Position numbers and translations under genes: made by a program. This document shows positions 42,938 through 54,339 of a stretch of DNA of 64,000 bases, in pieces. The stretch is from Anniella stebbinsi (lineage: Eukaryota; Chordata; Lepidosauria; Squamata; Anniellidae). The stretch covers positions 218,110,017-218,174,016 of the forward strand of contig JARDYH010000004.1 in assembly GCA_029215795.1 (NCBI GenBank). The letters run 5' to 3'. Below the pieces are notes generated by a model, which was not told the origin of the DNA, did not search any database, and saw only the letters and a list, made by a program, of their open reading frames with translations. Position 1 is the first letter of the stretch; each line of letters opens with the position of its first letter.

Positions 42938-43439
42938 GCTGAATTCAGACGACATATTAAGCAACGGAGGGGTAAATATCGTACTGACTGTGTGCTAGGC
43001 AGGCGGTGCTCCCCAGATGACACATTACAATGCCAGTGCTTGTGCAGCTCGAAGTTCCAGTGGCCATCTTGGTTGCTATGGCTGCTCCCTCCCCCTCCCT
43101 CAGTCCCCCAGCAGTATCCCAGCATGCACCGTGAGTTCTGCTGGCTGTATAGAGCAGCTGGGGGGTTTAGGCTGCTCCGGCCGGCAGAACTCTATGCCCA
43201 AATGGAATAGTCCACGGAGAGAGGGGGGGGGGCCTGAATTCGGATGACACATTAAACAATGGGGATTTGGGCTAAACAACGTGCAAGCCTGTTGTTTCTC
43301 TCCGTTGCTTAATTGGGCAGCATAGTGTACTGTCAGTTGTGTGTGCGTTGTGTGTTACTCCCCACATGACACAATAAGCAACACAACTGACGATTGTTTC
43401 CCCCCCTCCATTGCCTAATGTGTTGTCCGAATTCAGCCA
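42936..43439. mobile_element. GGCTGAATTC foldback MITE, copy 1 (504 bp)
   Basis: Ends tggctgaattcagacgacat and tgttgtccgaattcagcca are inverted repeats. Internal arms repeat the theme (ccagatgacacattacaatg, cggatgacacattaaacaat, ccacatgacacaataagcaa), which gives a multi-arm palindrome. Flanking trinucleotide is gtg on both sides, but this lies in a GT tract and is weak evidence. Overlapping open frames here are artefacts. Confidence 0.75.
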
Positions 43440-43449
43440 GTGTGTGTAC

Positions 43450-44030
43450 ACATATTCACCCACTCTAGCAAAGAGTGTGCCCCCAATTGACTTTTTCCAT
43501 TGGTCCTTCACAGGGCCAATGATCCCTACCACTGTTCTAAGTTCTCTCTTTCCCCTGCAGAGGAAAGAGAAGCTAACACAAGTTTGGATAAAATTAGCAA
43601 CTTTTTTTTTTTTTTGCTGGGGGAGTGGGGGAGAGTCAAATAAGAATCACAGTTACTGGAGAATAATGTCCTGGCATACTTAGTAGGACTTGCATCTGAA
43701 TAAACACACTTAACTATATGCAGCAAGGCTGAAATCCTACATAATCTTGTACAAATCGAATTGGAATCAAGCTCAATTGAAATTAGCAAAATTTACTTCT
43801 CATCAGGCAGCAAGAATATGAGTGGTCCCACTATCAATAGGCTCAGGAATGAGTTACCTTCCAGATTAGAGTAGCTAATGATTCTCTAAATCTGAGGTGC
43901 GGAAGCCATGCCCCATGAGCTGCATGAATCTACTTACCCTTCCAACATGTAGGAAAACTTATCAAGGTCCTGGTGTCATGCCCCCTGCTGCATGGCTACT
44001 GCTGGTTGGGGATGGGGAAAGGAAACGCAT
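43450..44030. other. No recognised feature
   Basis: A T-run at about 43602-43615. No gene or repeat recognised. Confidence 0.4.
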
Positions 44031-44033
44031 AAA

Positions 44034-44247
44034 GGGCCTGTTCAGACAACACGCTAAGCCATGGTTAGGCCACTAACCCTTTTGCAGCAAAGGGTTAGCG
44101 AGCGGGTTTAAACCATGGTTATGTTACCAACATGGTCAGGAATGGTCCACATGACACGCTAAGTCATGGTTCACATGATATGCTAAGCCATAATGTTTAG
44201 CTCAAAATGCTTAACCATCATGTCATAGTGTTTCATCTGGAGACAGG
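44034..44247. mobile_element. CTGTTCAGA foldback MITE, copy 3
   Basis: Begins gggcctgttcagacaacacg, contains ctaagccatggttaggccac, ttaaaccatggttatgttac and gctcaaaatgcttaaccatc; the right end (gtgtttcatctggagacagg) is diverged. Longest preserved left terminus of the family in the window. Confidence 0.75.
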
Positions 44248-44249
44248 CA

Positions 44250-46085
44250 ATTTTAGCTAAGCCTTAGGGGAGGAGAAAGATCCAAACTCAGTGCCATTTT
44301 CAGAGGCCTCCCAATGCTCAATACGATGCTACATTCCATTCTAAAAGATGCACATTATGTGTTGCAGATCATCACAATGATAACGATAGGGTAACTGCGC
44401 CCCTGGGCTTTCCTGCTGGGGAAATGTGCCCCTCCCTCATTAGAAAATTGTGGAAGTGGTCCAGTTATCAGATGCCTAGGATTTCACTATAGGACTTTTG
44501 CTTGCGTTTGGATTGATGCAAGTCTCTCTTAGGTACCCAACCTTGGATTATAAATTGCTTTTTGTATGTGGAGTGTGATCGTTGTCCCCTTATATTAATG
44601 TGTAGGGGTACTGGTCTTTGAAAGGGAGAGGCAGGAGAAGTGGTGTTCAGGCTTTGGAAAATAAACTGCTGAATCTAATTTCTGGGTTGCTGGAGAATTC
44701 TCTATCTTCATTAACGTCCCCTGCTTGACGTTTGTGCTGAGCCAGCTTTCAACATCTGGAAAAACAAACAGAAATGCAATGGCACCACTCACTTGCTCTG
44801 ACCCTCTGCCCGGTAGTTTTTTATGATGTTGATATTCTACTTACGTCAGCTGCAAGAGACTAACCTAACGTCATTATTTAATTTTAATTGTTGCACCACT
44901 TATATGTTGCATTTTCAAACAATTGTTTAGAAAATAGCCTACAATAAAGAACAAACACAAAATAGATGTTTAAAAAGAAAACTCGACAAAAATATCGATA
45001 GTGGTCACGAAATTGCCCTTTTCAAGTACTTCTGAGTTTTTGCAGAAGCCCTCATGTTCTGGCAGAAGCCCTCATGTTCTGGCTGTTTTCCTGCCAAATG
45101 GACACCTGCCAAATAGACTACCTTTTGTTAGAAAGCTATTTCACACAACAGGCACCATCGGACATGGACGTAATGGGAAATGAGGAATCTCATTTATTGT
45201 GTTATCTATCCAATCTTTCTCTGTAGCCCATATTGCTGTCCATGGTGCTGATATTTGATTTGGGAGCATCCTTGGCTCAAAGCTGTTCTTGATCTTGAGG
45301 CCATGTTTGCATTGAGATGAAGTTGTAGGTTGTGCTTTGGGCCTCACTCAGTCCGTGTACTGGGTTGGACCAATGGATTGGGCTGCGTCACTGCTTCACA
45401 CAGTACATAGGGACTGCCTTCTGCAATGTTAGGTATGTAGAAGGACAATGATGAGGAAGAAGGAGCACACTTTCCTTCTTCAGAGGAGGGTCTTGCCTCA
45501 TCTATTTTCCAGAATGTTTTCAGTGTAGAACGCATACCAGGGAAAGCCCATCTGTAGACATAATATGCTTTTCCTTTCAAAAAATTCACCAAAGGCTCTG
45601 AACCAAACTTAGCCATCCTAGGATAAGAGGATCGGTGCTGTTCTAAACTAATAGTGATTGGTTTTTTTTAAAAAAAGTGGTGGAGATGAATAAACGATTC
45701 AGAAGAAGATGGTGAGATGCCCAGGTCTGCCTTTTTTTTTTAAGCACACAGAAAGAAGACAAAAGTATGCGTCTGTGGGTCAGGGTGGGGGACATGTCTG
45801 GGATTTATGAAATGATGAACATCATGGGTAGAACAGACAGAAAGAAAACAAACTTTGAGTTCATGAAATTGATTGGTGCTACATTTGGGAGAAACAGAAG
45901 GAGGCATTTTCTTCATTGATTGCAGATGTAACATATGGAGTTCATGGCCACACAACATGATAATGGCCACTTGTCTTGATGGCTCAAAAATTCACAGGTG
46001 TATCAAAGGGTATTAGCCATAATTGTTAAAAGCAGAACCCCTACACTAAATGGCAGTGTACCTCCAATTCCCAAAAGCTGGGGAC
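44250..46085. other. No recognised gene; one 20-bp tandem duplication
   Basis: The 20-mer gcagaagccctcatgttctg stands twice in tandem (45042-45061, 45062-45081). A 90-codon minus frame (45344-45616) has no recognised domain. No mobile element recognised in this 1.8-kb stretch. Confidence 0.45.
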
Positions 46086-46093
46086 AAACTCTA

Positions 46094-46600
46094 GGGCAGT
46101 GTCTACACCATGCATATATTCTGGGGTCATCTCTAGGTCATCCCTGTGCATCCAAATGACACGCAGGGGATCCCAGGGTCAACCGGGGATGACCAGAGAC
46201 TTTCCCGGGGATAACTGCAACTGTGGATTTCCTGGTTTTTCTGCGGCCCTGGGACAACCGTGAAGGCTGTGGTCGGTGTGGTGTGGGCTTTCGGGTCCTC
46301 AAATGGACACGGAGCTGAACGGGGTGGCTCCATGCCCATGGGGGTGGGGTGGGGGCAGCATTTTCACCATCCCTTGAATGGCGGCACTGAGTTCCCCATT
46401 TTTCCCCCTTACCATTGTGCAGGATCTAGGATCTCCGTTAAAAAAAAAATCCATGCTGGAACGTCCCTGTTGGCTTCCAGGGTGACACACTGGCGTATGG
46501 ATGCTGGGGGAGGATCGCGGAAGCTGGAAAGCCTGAGATCCTCCCCCTCACCCCGTCCAGGAAGGCTCATAGATCTAGATGAGCCCTAGGTGTCGGCTAT
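46094..46600. mobile_element. Foldback MITE candidate (GGGATGACC words)
   Basis: Reads gcagtgtctacaccatgcat, ggtcatctctaggtcatccc, gacacgcaggggatcccagg and ggggatgaccagagactttc; the distal part has ggatctaggatctccgttaa and gcctgagatcctccccctca. The fragments suggest a large imperfect palindrome with gatcc-rich arms. Boundaries are uncertain. Confidence 0.4.
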
Positions 46601-46604
46601 TTGC

Positions 46605-47570
46605 ATCAAATGCTTTCTGAGTCTTTCTGAGATCGGAGTACTGGAGTTTGGGTCTGGCCCAACATAGTGAACCTTATGTTCTTCAATGGTGAAGTGGGCC
46701 TTGCAGACTTCACCCATGGCCACTCATGCAATTCCCCACCTCCCTGCCCAGCACACAATTGCTACGAACAACATGATTTGCTTCCCAGTTTGACATAACT
46801 GAGAGGGATCAGGCACCAGATGGAGTCGCAATCAGAGCATAGCCTCTAGATTGACGTACTTACTTGTGTCAAAATTGTTTGAGGGTGGAGTTCCTTTAGG
46901 GGCTGGGGATTTTAATGAGCTCTCTAATTAGGCTTTTGACAGAATCCTTTAATAGATGTTTGCTGAGTTTGTGAACTCTTTGGCTATTTAATTAATGCCT
47001 GTTTATTCCAGAGAATGCGCTCAGCAATGTTTGATAAGTGCATGCTTACAAACATAATAAATAACACATGCTGTCCCTCGAGGTCCGTGTTTCCTAATCC
47101 CTCCCCCCCACCAATGAAAGCTCGTGAAGCAGAGTAGCCAACTGAGTGAGGGGTGAGCTGGGAAGTTGTTGGCTCAAATGAACTGGGGAGATGGCCTTAC
47201 CAAGAGGCTTTCCCCCAGTCTCTCATCTGCTGTATCGGGAGAATAATGTTGGCCTTCCTTACATTGTAATTGTAAGAACATTTGGATGGTGCCTGTGAAG
47301 AATGCTCAAAAGGACGATCTGCTCGGTTGTTGAACCACTGGCAACAACCCTGTTTATCAGAGAGTTGGTTGCTGGTCCAAGGGTATCCAGGTTCACAGCT
47401 GAGTAGATCTGAACTCAGCACTCCTCTGTCTTAGTCGGTCATCTCACCTCTACCCTATACTGGCACTCAGAGTGTGGTTGCTTCACTCAACACTCCAGCG
47501 GAGATGTTGGGTCCAGAGAAGAGTAGGACAGAGGTCTCTTAGGCAGTCATGCTCTCTGGAAGATGAGGCA
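46605..47570. other. No recognised feature
   Basis: No gene or repeat recognised. Confidence 0.4.
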
Positions 47571-47574
47571 TGGA

Positions 47575-47850
47575 GAGACCCTCTTCGAGAGTGGACCAAT
47601 GGAGGCTGGGGGCTCCGATTTCGGTGGGGCTGTGAATCCGTTCTCAGTATCAGTCAGAACCAGCCAGAACTCTAAAGGAGCCAGCCAAGGTGTTGAATCC
47701 TATTCCCAGAATAGGCGTGCCACCTTGGATAGCTCCTTTAGAGTTCTGGCTGGTTCTGACTGAAACCCAGGATGGATTCACAGCCCCATCGGTATTGGAG
47801 CCACCACCCTCCACTGGAGCAGACTTGGTGCAAACTCTGCCAGTCTGTGG
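47575..47850. mobile_element. Foldback MITE (CCAATGGAGGCTGG ends)
   Basis: The left arm (ccaatggaggctgggggctc, cagtcagaaccagccagaac, tctaaaggagccagccaagg) and right arm (ccaccttggatagctccttt, agagttctggctggttctga, ggagccaccaccctccactg) are inverted repeats meeting near 47700. The best copy of the family that also occurs at 32.5 and 55.1 kb. Two opposing open frames with similar protein text (VSVRTSQNS and VSVRTRQNS-like) arise from the paired arms and are not genes. Confidence 0.75.
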
Positions 47851-47994
47851 TCAGACTACCCCCTCCCCACTCTCTTCCATGCTTCAATTCTGGGCTGTGG
47901 CAAGTCCTGAGGCCTCCATGGCTTGGCATGGATGAGCCCTCTTCCAACCACCCACGCCTGCTTCGGATATGCGCAGTCATGCTGCAGAGATGAG

Positions 47995-49105
47995 CAACGT
48001 GCTAAGCACCGGTTCCTGGCACTCCCAAGCTCTTCATCTCTCTGTCCTCACCTCACTGTTGTGCTAACGGCACGTCAGAGACAAGGCTGGATATCAAACT
48101 GATTTAGCGACAGCAAGAAAAAGAAAGAAACGTCTCCTATAAATCTGCTCTTGATCAATTTTGACAACAGAACCTGGAGATTCTCAGAAGGGATAGAGAT
48201 GTAATTGGCGCAACATCAGCTGGGAAACCTTCTCTTTTCCTCCATGGTTAGAAATGAAATATCGTCACAATTTTGGATGAATGAGATGGGAGTGGCGCAC
48301 ATTGGAGGTCAAGGGAAAAGGGCAGAAAAAATTGGTCACGACATCCGTGCAGAAAATAAATTGCATCCAGACTTTGAAATATAGCCCATTATTGAACCTA
48401 CATTATTTTTTTAGTCTCCCTTACCTATCCGACTGGACAAGTTGATAGTTTGGTATATTAAAGCATGAGCCATGACAAAGAAGTGAAATGTTAATAAAAG
48501 GCTCTGCAATCAATGCTGGAGAAGAAATACTGACAGGCTCAAAGCTGACTATTCTTTGATAGCTCGCTGCAAAACTGCAGTGTATTTCTTTTTGAGGAGT
48601 TGCAGCTGACAAAGTTATTGCGTGCCAGTGTTAATAAGGAGCTACACTATATTTCAAGCTGCATTTCCCCCCTCTTCCTTGTTGTGAAGTTATTGCATAA
48701 TGCTAAGTTTTTCAAATGTTCCTCTAATAAAACAAGAGAAATGAAAGAAAAAGAACAGGAAAAAGTAATAAATGAATAAACACATAAACTAATTCATAAG
48801 TGTGCTGTGTGATCTTCATTTGTTGTTATAATATCCAAATGCTCAGAGCAGAAGTGGGCATATATTGTTGTAAGCCTGGTTGTGACGGATTTGTTTCCTG
48901 TCCCATTTAATTTAAATTGTTGACTATGTGGGGGCTAGGATTTTGATAGCAATGGAACAGTAAGCTTTTCAGGACAAATCAAACTTTGAGGAATTATTTA
49001 GCTTTAAAAAAAATTGTGTGTGTGTTTGTGTGTGTGTGTGTGGGGCAGAAGTACAGGCAGATGAAGAATGGAAAATGACATCATTTGATGGAGAATGACA
49101 TCATT
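47995..49105. other. No recognised gene; GT repeat near 49.0 kb
   Basis: Contains an imperfect (GT)n run at 49014-49042. Otherwise AT-rich sequence without a recognised gene or mobile element. Confidence 0.4.
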
Positions 49106-49111
49106 GGGACT

Positions 49112-49415
49112 AGGGTGACTATATGAAAAAGAGGACAGGCCTCCTGTATCTTTAACAAATGCATAAAAAAGTGCCATTTGTATGCATGCAGCACCTGGTG
49201 AAATTCCTCCTTCATCACAACAGTTAAAACTGCAGGGGCTATACTAGAGTGACCAGATACAAAAGAAGGCAGGGCTCCTGCAGCTTAAACTGTTGTGATG
49301 AAGAGGGAATTTCACCAGGTGCTGCATGCATACAGATGACACCTGTTGAAATTCCCCTTTCCATTCAACTGCTGAAGATACAGGAGCCCTGTCTTTCTTT
49401 TCATATGGTCACCCT
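49112..49415. mobile_element. 318-bp nested-palindrome MITE, copy 4
   Basis: 304 bp. Starts agggtgactatatgaaaaag and ends cttttcatatggtcaccct; the left inner arm has a short deletion. The centre ctatactagagtgaccagat is intact. Flanking decamers do not match, so the duplication is lost or the flanks rearranged. Confidence 0.85.
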
Positions 49416-49439
49416 AGCAGAGGGGCTTGTCTGTGGTAA

Positions 49440-49716
49440 CACTTCCTGAGCAGGGCCAGCTGAAGACATCTTGCTGCCTAATGCAGAGCACCAAATGGTG
49501 CCCACCTCCCCAAATCAAGCTGCAGTGCACCCAAGGCTGGCCAAGTGATTTTGGGACGTGAAACAGAAAAATCCCACAAATACTGCCTCTTGGGATCAAA
49601 AACACAACCATAATAAATCAAAGAACTAGCAATTCCCTTCCCTTCCATGATATCCAAAAATCTGCTGCCAGAGGCTGCCTGCCCCACTCTGTCTCATGGT
49701 AGGGCCGGCTCTGTTT
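49440..49716 (-). repeat. Dispersed repeat candidate (AGGGCCGGCTCT end)
   Basis: Minus-strand reading begins agagccggccctaccatgag, followed by acagagtggggcaggcagcc and gattttggatatcatgg-like text. The other edge reads gggccagctgaagac. The layout resembles a non-autonomous DNA element, but no second copy lies in the window. Confidence 0.35.
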
Positions 49717-49719
49717 CTG

Positions 49720-50165
49720 AACGTATTGTCTATGGAGTGCTGGTGAGATTGGAAGGGTCTGCTTCGCAGTAAAAATGTCTGTCTTCATGTTGTAGCATAA
49801 AGGAATCGATTTCCCACGACAAAACTAAGTTCAACCTCCAGGTGGGAGCATTAAAAGCATTCAGACTCTGTAGCTGGCAGAGAGCATTAACACATTTCTG
49901 TGGGGTGGGGGAAGCTAAATGTTAGATCAATCACCATAGTGAATGTGGGATAAATGAGATGCTAATTTATACGCATTACCATCTGAAAACAGAGAAGAGA
50001 CCCCTGCAAGACCTCAGAGATTCAAATAGCTGCAAGTCGTTGTACAGACCTTTCTCCTCAAAAGCCAGCATCATGACCAATGCTAATCGTGGGTGGTGTC
50101 AGCAGTAAATAGACAAAGGGACTGAGCTATTACTTTGCTCTTTTGAATTGGCTGATGGTTGGAAG
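49720..50165. other. No recognised feature
   Basis: No gene or mobile element recognised. Confidence 0.4.
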
Positions 50166-50169
50166 GCAC

Positions 50170-50605
50170 TCGCTGGCTGCATTTGCACATAAAGCCAAAC
50201 TATAGTTTATGTTAATGATAGCTGATTTAGCTATGGATTGTCTTGCAGATGAATAAACAAACCACAATTGTTTTCTCTATTTCTGGTTTGTTTCTCTCCT
50301 GCCTATTTTGCCAACCTCAAGAATGGTTTCATTTTCAGTCTACTCTTGCAGGAATAGACTGATAAACCTCACTTCTGGGTTCAGATGTCACAGCAAGCCA
50401 TGGATTACCCTCACTTCTCGGTTCAGATGTCATAGCAAGTCATGGTTTAAACAAACCAGACTTCATGATCCAACTACAAGCCATGAGTTCTTGTTGTGCA
50501 TTATAGCTGGGTAGCAATCCATGGTTTGTTTGTGGGGATGGGTTCAGACACAGTGACAAGCCAGATTTCAACAAACCACACCATGGTTTAGCATAATGTG
50601 TGAAC
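50170..50605. mobile_element. Large foldback MITE, relative of the 4.3- and 52.4-kb copies
   Basis: Contains gctgcatttgcacataaagc, caaaccacaattgttttctc, tatttctggtttgtttctct and caccatggtttagcataatg. Order and words parallel 52383-52828. A local direct duplication gives ctcacttctgggttcagatg and ctcacttctcggttcagatg 45 bp apart. Confidence 0.55.
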
Positions 50606-50621
50606 CAAGTCACTGAGTGTT

Positions 50622-50687
50622 GGGGTGTAGTGGAAAGAGTGCTGGACTTTAGTTCGGGAAACCTGAGTCAAAGCTCCATTCAGCCAT
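50622..50687 (+). repeat. tRNA-derived SINE head, second type
   Basis: Reads gtgtagtggaaagagtgctg and cctgagtcaaagctccattc, a diverged copy of the SINE head at 39271-39393. Abuts the next SINE directly. Confidence 0.55.
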
Positions 50688-50688
50688 A

Positions 50689-50884
50689 AGAACATAGGAA
50701 GCTGCCTTATACTGAGTCAGACTGTGGGTTGATCTAGCCCAGTATTGTTGACACTGACTGGCAGCAGCGGCTCTCCAGGGTTTCAGGCAGGATTCTTTCC
50801 TCGACCTACTTGGAGAAGCCATGGATTGAACCTGGGACCTTCTGCATGCAATGTATATGCTCTATCACACTGGGCTATGGTTCC
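50689..50884 (-). repeat. tRNA-derived SINE, best copy
   Basis: Begins agaacataggaagctgcctt, holds tagcccagtattgttgacac, agggtttcaggcaggattct, ggattgaacctgggaccttc and ctatcacactgggctatggt. Minus strand: a tRNA-like head (CCATAGCCCAGTGTGATAG as A-box region, GGTTCAATCC as B-box) followed by a LINE-derived tail. The most complete member of its family in the window; it truncates the Penelope-like remnant that follows. Confidence 0.75.
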
Positions 50885-50885
50885 T

Positions 50886-51745
50886 CCCTAAAGTCAGGTG
50901 TACTGTTCCAAAGGAACAGATCCAAGGTACAACAAGACTCAAAGAATGATCCATATATTTAGCCAAGGGTTCAAATACCAAATTTGAGCCAGATACAATT
51001 GGTCTGCCTTGTGATGGTCTCTCACGTTTATGTATTTTGAGTGGCATGTACAATACCTGTTCCTCACTCGAAATATTTCTTGATGACAAATTTACAACAA
51101 TGTCCATCCGCAGTTGTTCCAGCATACTCAGGTTTGCGAGAACTTGTAGGCTCTAAGATAAGAGTTAATCAAGAGGTTGGCTACTGAATCTTCCGTGTAT
51201 AGGTTTCATTCACAACTGTCTTCAATAATGGACAAGATGTGGCTGCTAGGATCATGACTGATCTTCCTATCTCTGAATTTTAGCACTCTAATCAACCATG
51301 TCTAATATAACAATGGTTCCACGCTTACCTGCTAGTTGACTTGTCCTCAATGAGACTGTTGAGAATATCCTGATCTTTCTTGGAGAAATTCTAACAATTA
51401 TTCGAGAAAGTATTCTCCAACTTAATCAAATCATGATGGACTACTTTTTCAAAGGCCAAATTATTACTATTGCTCAGAGATGGAATAAAGGAGGACCTGC
51501 CCTGTAAACCTCATTGTATTATGATGTCCATTAACACTATAAAGAAATAAACAAATAAATATAATAAATAAAAATAATCTAATATAAAGAGTTAACTTAA
51601 ATAAATCATACCTTGTTCCAAAGGCATTGTACTTAGGTGGAGATACAAATCCTAGGCCCACATTCATTCGAAAGATTTCTTGACAACAATTTCTTAACAA
51701 TGGCCATATTCCTGGGTAGCCTTGGGAAAGTCAACAGGTTTAATA
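50886..51745 (-). pseudogene. Penelope-like element reverse-transcriptase remnant
   Basis: Minus strand, N- to C-terminal. At 51650-51590: LGFVSPPKYNAFGTRYDLFK, resembling the GLGFVPTP-N block ahead of PLE RT domains. At 51060-50920: LYMPLKIHKRERPSQGRPIVSG, then FEPLAKYMD, matching the P-KIHK...PGRPIVSG pattern of PLE RT. The sequence between is full of stops. The C-terminal catalytic half (YADD) and the GIY-YIG endonuclease are absent; the fragment is cut by a SINE at 50884. Confidence 0.7.
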
Positions 51746-51752
51746 GACATAC

Positions 51753-51980
51753 TGGCTGAATTCGGACAACACGATAGTCAATGGTGGGGTAATAATCAAC
51801 TTTACAGTTGTTCATCTAGGGGGTACTCCCCACACAACATGGTAATAAATAATCAACCGTAGTGTGGATTAGGATCAGCACTGAGTTGACTATGGCAGCA
51901 TTCGGACAACATGATAGTCAATACAACTGACGATTGTTTTCCCCACCCCAGTTGCTTATTGTGTCATCCGAATTCAGCCA
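51753..51980. mobile_element. GGCTGAATTC foldback MITE, copy 2 (228 bp)
   Basis: Ends tggctgaattcggacaacac and gtgtcatccgaattcagcca are inverted repeats, flanked by tac on both sides (51750-51752 and 51981-51983). A second internal arm pair exists (gcattcggacaacatgatag). Shorter than the copy at 42936. A 3-bp duplication would suit a PIF/Harbinger-like origin, though the TAC target is not the usual one. Confidence 0.75.
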
Positions 51981-51989
51981 TACTCTCTC

Positions 51990-52380
51990 CCCAAATAACT
52001 CTTGTAACTGCAGTTCTGCTTGAGGTCAAGACACAACAATAAAACAACCAAAATTATATCTAGCCTTTCCTAAAAATAGTCTAAGGTATTGCCCTATCTC
52101 ATTCACAGAATTTTGTGGGGCGGTGGGGAGACAGGTGTTATTATCTTCCACTCCTGTGTTTTCCCACTGCTGCTTCTGTCTTTGTCCTTACCACAGAAAA
52201 TCTGTTAAGGAGGGCAGGACAGAATAGATACACAACGCCTATTGATTGGTAGTATTAAGAGCCAGCCCTCTGTCTGAAGCACCCTCAGTTTCAAATAGCA
52301 TAAACATTACATCCTCCTCGTCTTCAGCGGAGGTCTTGTCAGGCTTGGGAGCTGGGCACTGCTAAGTCCTGCTAATGGTC
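51990..52380. other. No recognised feature
   Basis: No gene or repeat recognised. The first ~100 bp could continue the Penelope-like remnant beyond the MITE. Confidence 0.35.
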
Positions 52381-52382
52381 TG

Positions 52383-52828
52383 GTTAGCACATAATGCTAA
52401 CCTAGGGTGTATTTAACCCATGGTTTGTTGCTCTACCCAGAGTTTGTCTGGCAGACAATCAAACAAATTGTAATTTGTTTTCTCAATCCCTGGATTGTTT
52501 GTTTCTATCCTCTTTTGCCTGCTCCCTCCCAGTATCCCAAATACCTTTGCAGTGCTATAGTAGTGACATGTAGAATGGCTGTTAGTTTTTACTTCTCTTG
52601 CCTGCCACCTTTGTAGTTTGGTGAAAGAACCCATGGACAACCCATGGTTTTCGGTTGGCAAGTAATGACAACCCATGGTTTAAACAACCCAGAGTTCACA
52701 ATTCAACAATAAACCATTATCTGTCTGGGTTGATTATGGTTAACAAACCATGGTCTGTTAGCACAGCTGTTTTCACACATCACAACAATCCGTACCATGG
52801 GTTAGCATTGTGTGTGAATCAGGCCAAT
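52383..52828 (+). mobile_element. Large foldback MITE, copy 2
   Basis: Begins ttagcacataatgctaacct, contains taacccatggtttgttgctc, cctggattgtttgtttctat, gcctgctccctcccagtatc, and returns through aaaccattatctgtctgggt and ggttaacaaaccatggtctg to gggttagcattgtgtgtgaa. The outer ends (gcacataatgctaacc, gggttagcattgtgtg) are inverted repeats. Opposite in orientation to 4275-4735. Confidence 0.65.
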
Positions 52829-52829
52829 G

Positions 52830-54105
52830 GCAAACTCATCAGTTTCAGGATTCATAGTGTGGAGGTGGAGATGGGGGGAATGGAATGCACGACAGCTAAA
52901 TGGGTATAAAACTAGTATTTGGGGATTATCCCATTTTATACTTACACATCCACCATCCTGAGCTCTTTAGATGAAGGGCAGCCTACCTATGCGATAAACA
53001 AAGGCCAGGCTACACAGGTGCTAAAGGGTCTCTTAAATTGAACTGGGGAGTTTTACTTTTGAATGTTGCATTGTCAGGATAATACTTTAGATGTAAATGA
53101 TTCAGATAAGTCTGCTAGGCTTTTCAGACACTAGATTTGTGTATTTGAAGATTTTATAGAAATGAAGTGTCATGCTGTTGGTAGAATAGCTTTGAGTGCC
53201 TAAGCCATTGGAGGCAGGTGCAGTTGCCTCCCTGGAAGTGTGATAGAAATTCCTCAGCAATCTGTATGGCATCTCTCCCTGGGTACCTGGCATTTAGAGG
53301 CTTAACAAGATATTTTATTTTAAAAGGGGAAATGCTGAATTAATAAGCTTCCATCCACAGGAAACCAAGAGTAGAACACTGCATTTTTTCCCTCTCCCCT
53401 GCCACCTCTGCTCCCCTTGGCAGCCAGCAGTGCGATCTTAACTGTGGGCACAAACCCATCAAAGTTAAGCACTGTTAAGTCTCACTGAGTCCAAGGCAAG
53501 CAATTTAGGGTGCAGTCCTGTGCATGTTTAGATAGGAAAAAAGACCTACAACCTACAACAAACAATATTCTGTTTATATTGTGAGGAACTTGGACAGCAA
53601 AATGCATGTGCTTATATAACCCTTGTTATCTTCTTATCCACATTTCATGTACTACACCATTTTTATGTGGAAAGCCCCATGGTGGGAACGGATCTGCACT
53701 GCATCAGTTATACGACACGGGTGCTACTTCGCAGCCACTGTGGGACTGTCCCGCGAAGCTTCAGATTGAAAAAGTCAGGGACTTACCCCAACTTTTTCAA
53801 TTGGAGTGATGTCAGTATGGCTGTTCCACCATCTGATGTTGCTCTGGGGCCAATCTGGGGCCAATCTGGGGTTGGTCCCTGGTGGAAAGCGACCAGTGAT
53901 TGGTCACCTTCCAGCAGGAAGAGAGTGGGGCAGCTCCAGTACCCAGATGGCCGCCAGAAACCCTGTGCCCTCTCCTCGGCATTGGGATTACCCAATGCCA
54001 CCCTGGGAGAGGAAAACGGGGGGGGGGGGTCAGACAGAGGTGTAAAGACAGCCCCTAGGTCATTGACAAAGACTTTAAGTCGAAACACGTTGTTTTGCTT
54101 GGTAC
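52830..54105. other. No recognised gene
   Basis: Includes a partial relative of the 9651-9741 MITE at about 53515-53560. Open frames at 53667-54167 (plus, 166 codons) and 53783-54112 (minus, 109) overlap each other and match nothing I know. A direct repeat ggggccaatct occurs twice in tandem at about 53849-53870, and a G-run at about 54018. Confidence 0.45.
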
Positions 54106-54109
54106 TGGT

Positions 54110-54204
54110 CACTCCTGATATTGTTGGATATTCTGGTGGGCCCAGTTTCTGGAGGTTTTCTGTATAGCTTTTTGATGTGATGCCGGTGACTGATATGACT
54201 AATG

Positions 54205-54235
<31 letters not shown>

Positions 54236-54236
54236 T
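54110..54236 (-). mobile_element. LINE-tail fragment, copy 2a, with (AAT)n
   Basis: Contains cccagtttctggaggttttc, ttgatgtgatgccggtgact and aatggaataataataataat. It is the reverse complement of part of 54340-54600, followed by an (AAT)n run (54206-54236). Confidence 0.6.
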
Positions 54237-54339
54237 AATTATTCATGCCATTAGGCAGAATGAGTGTCATTTGAGATATTATTTTTAATTTGATTTGAGG
54301 TATTATTTGAGGTATTATTTTTAAATAATAATAATAATA

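Noticed and set aside
47563..47763. Two opposing frames with similar peptides (VSVRTSQNS / FSQNQPEL)
   Set aside because: They come from the inverted arms of a foldback element.
53667..54167. 166-codon plus-strand frame
   Set aside because: No recognisable domain, overlaps an opposing 109-codon frame, includes a poly-Gly run from a G homopolymer, and ends in a LINE-tail repeat.
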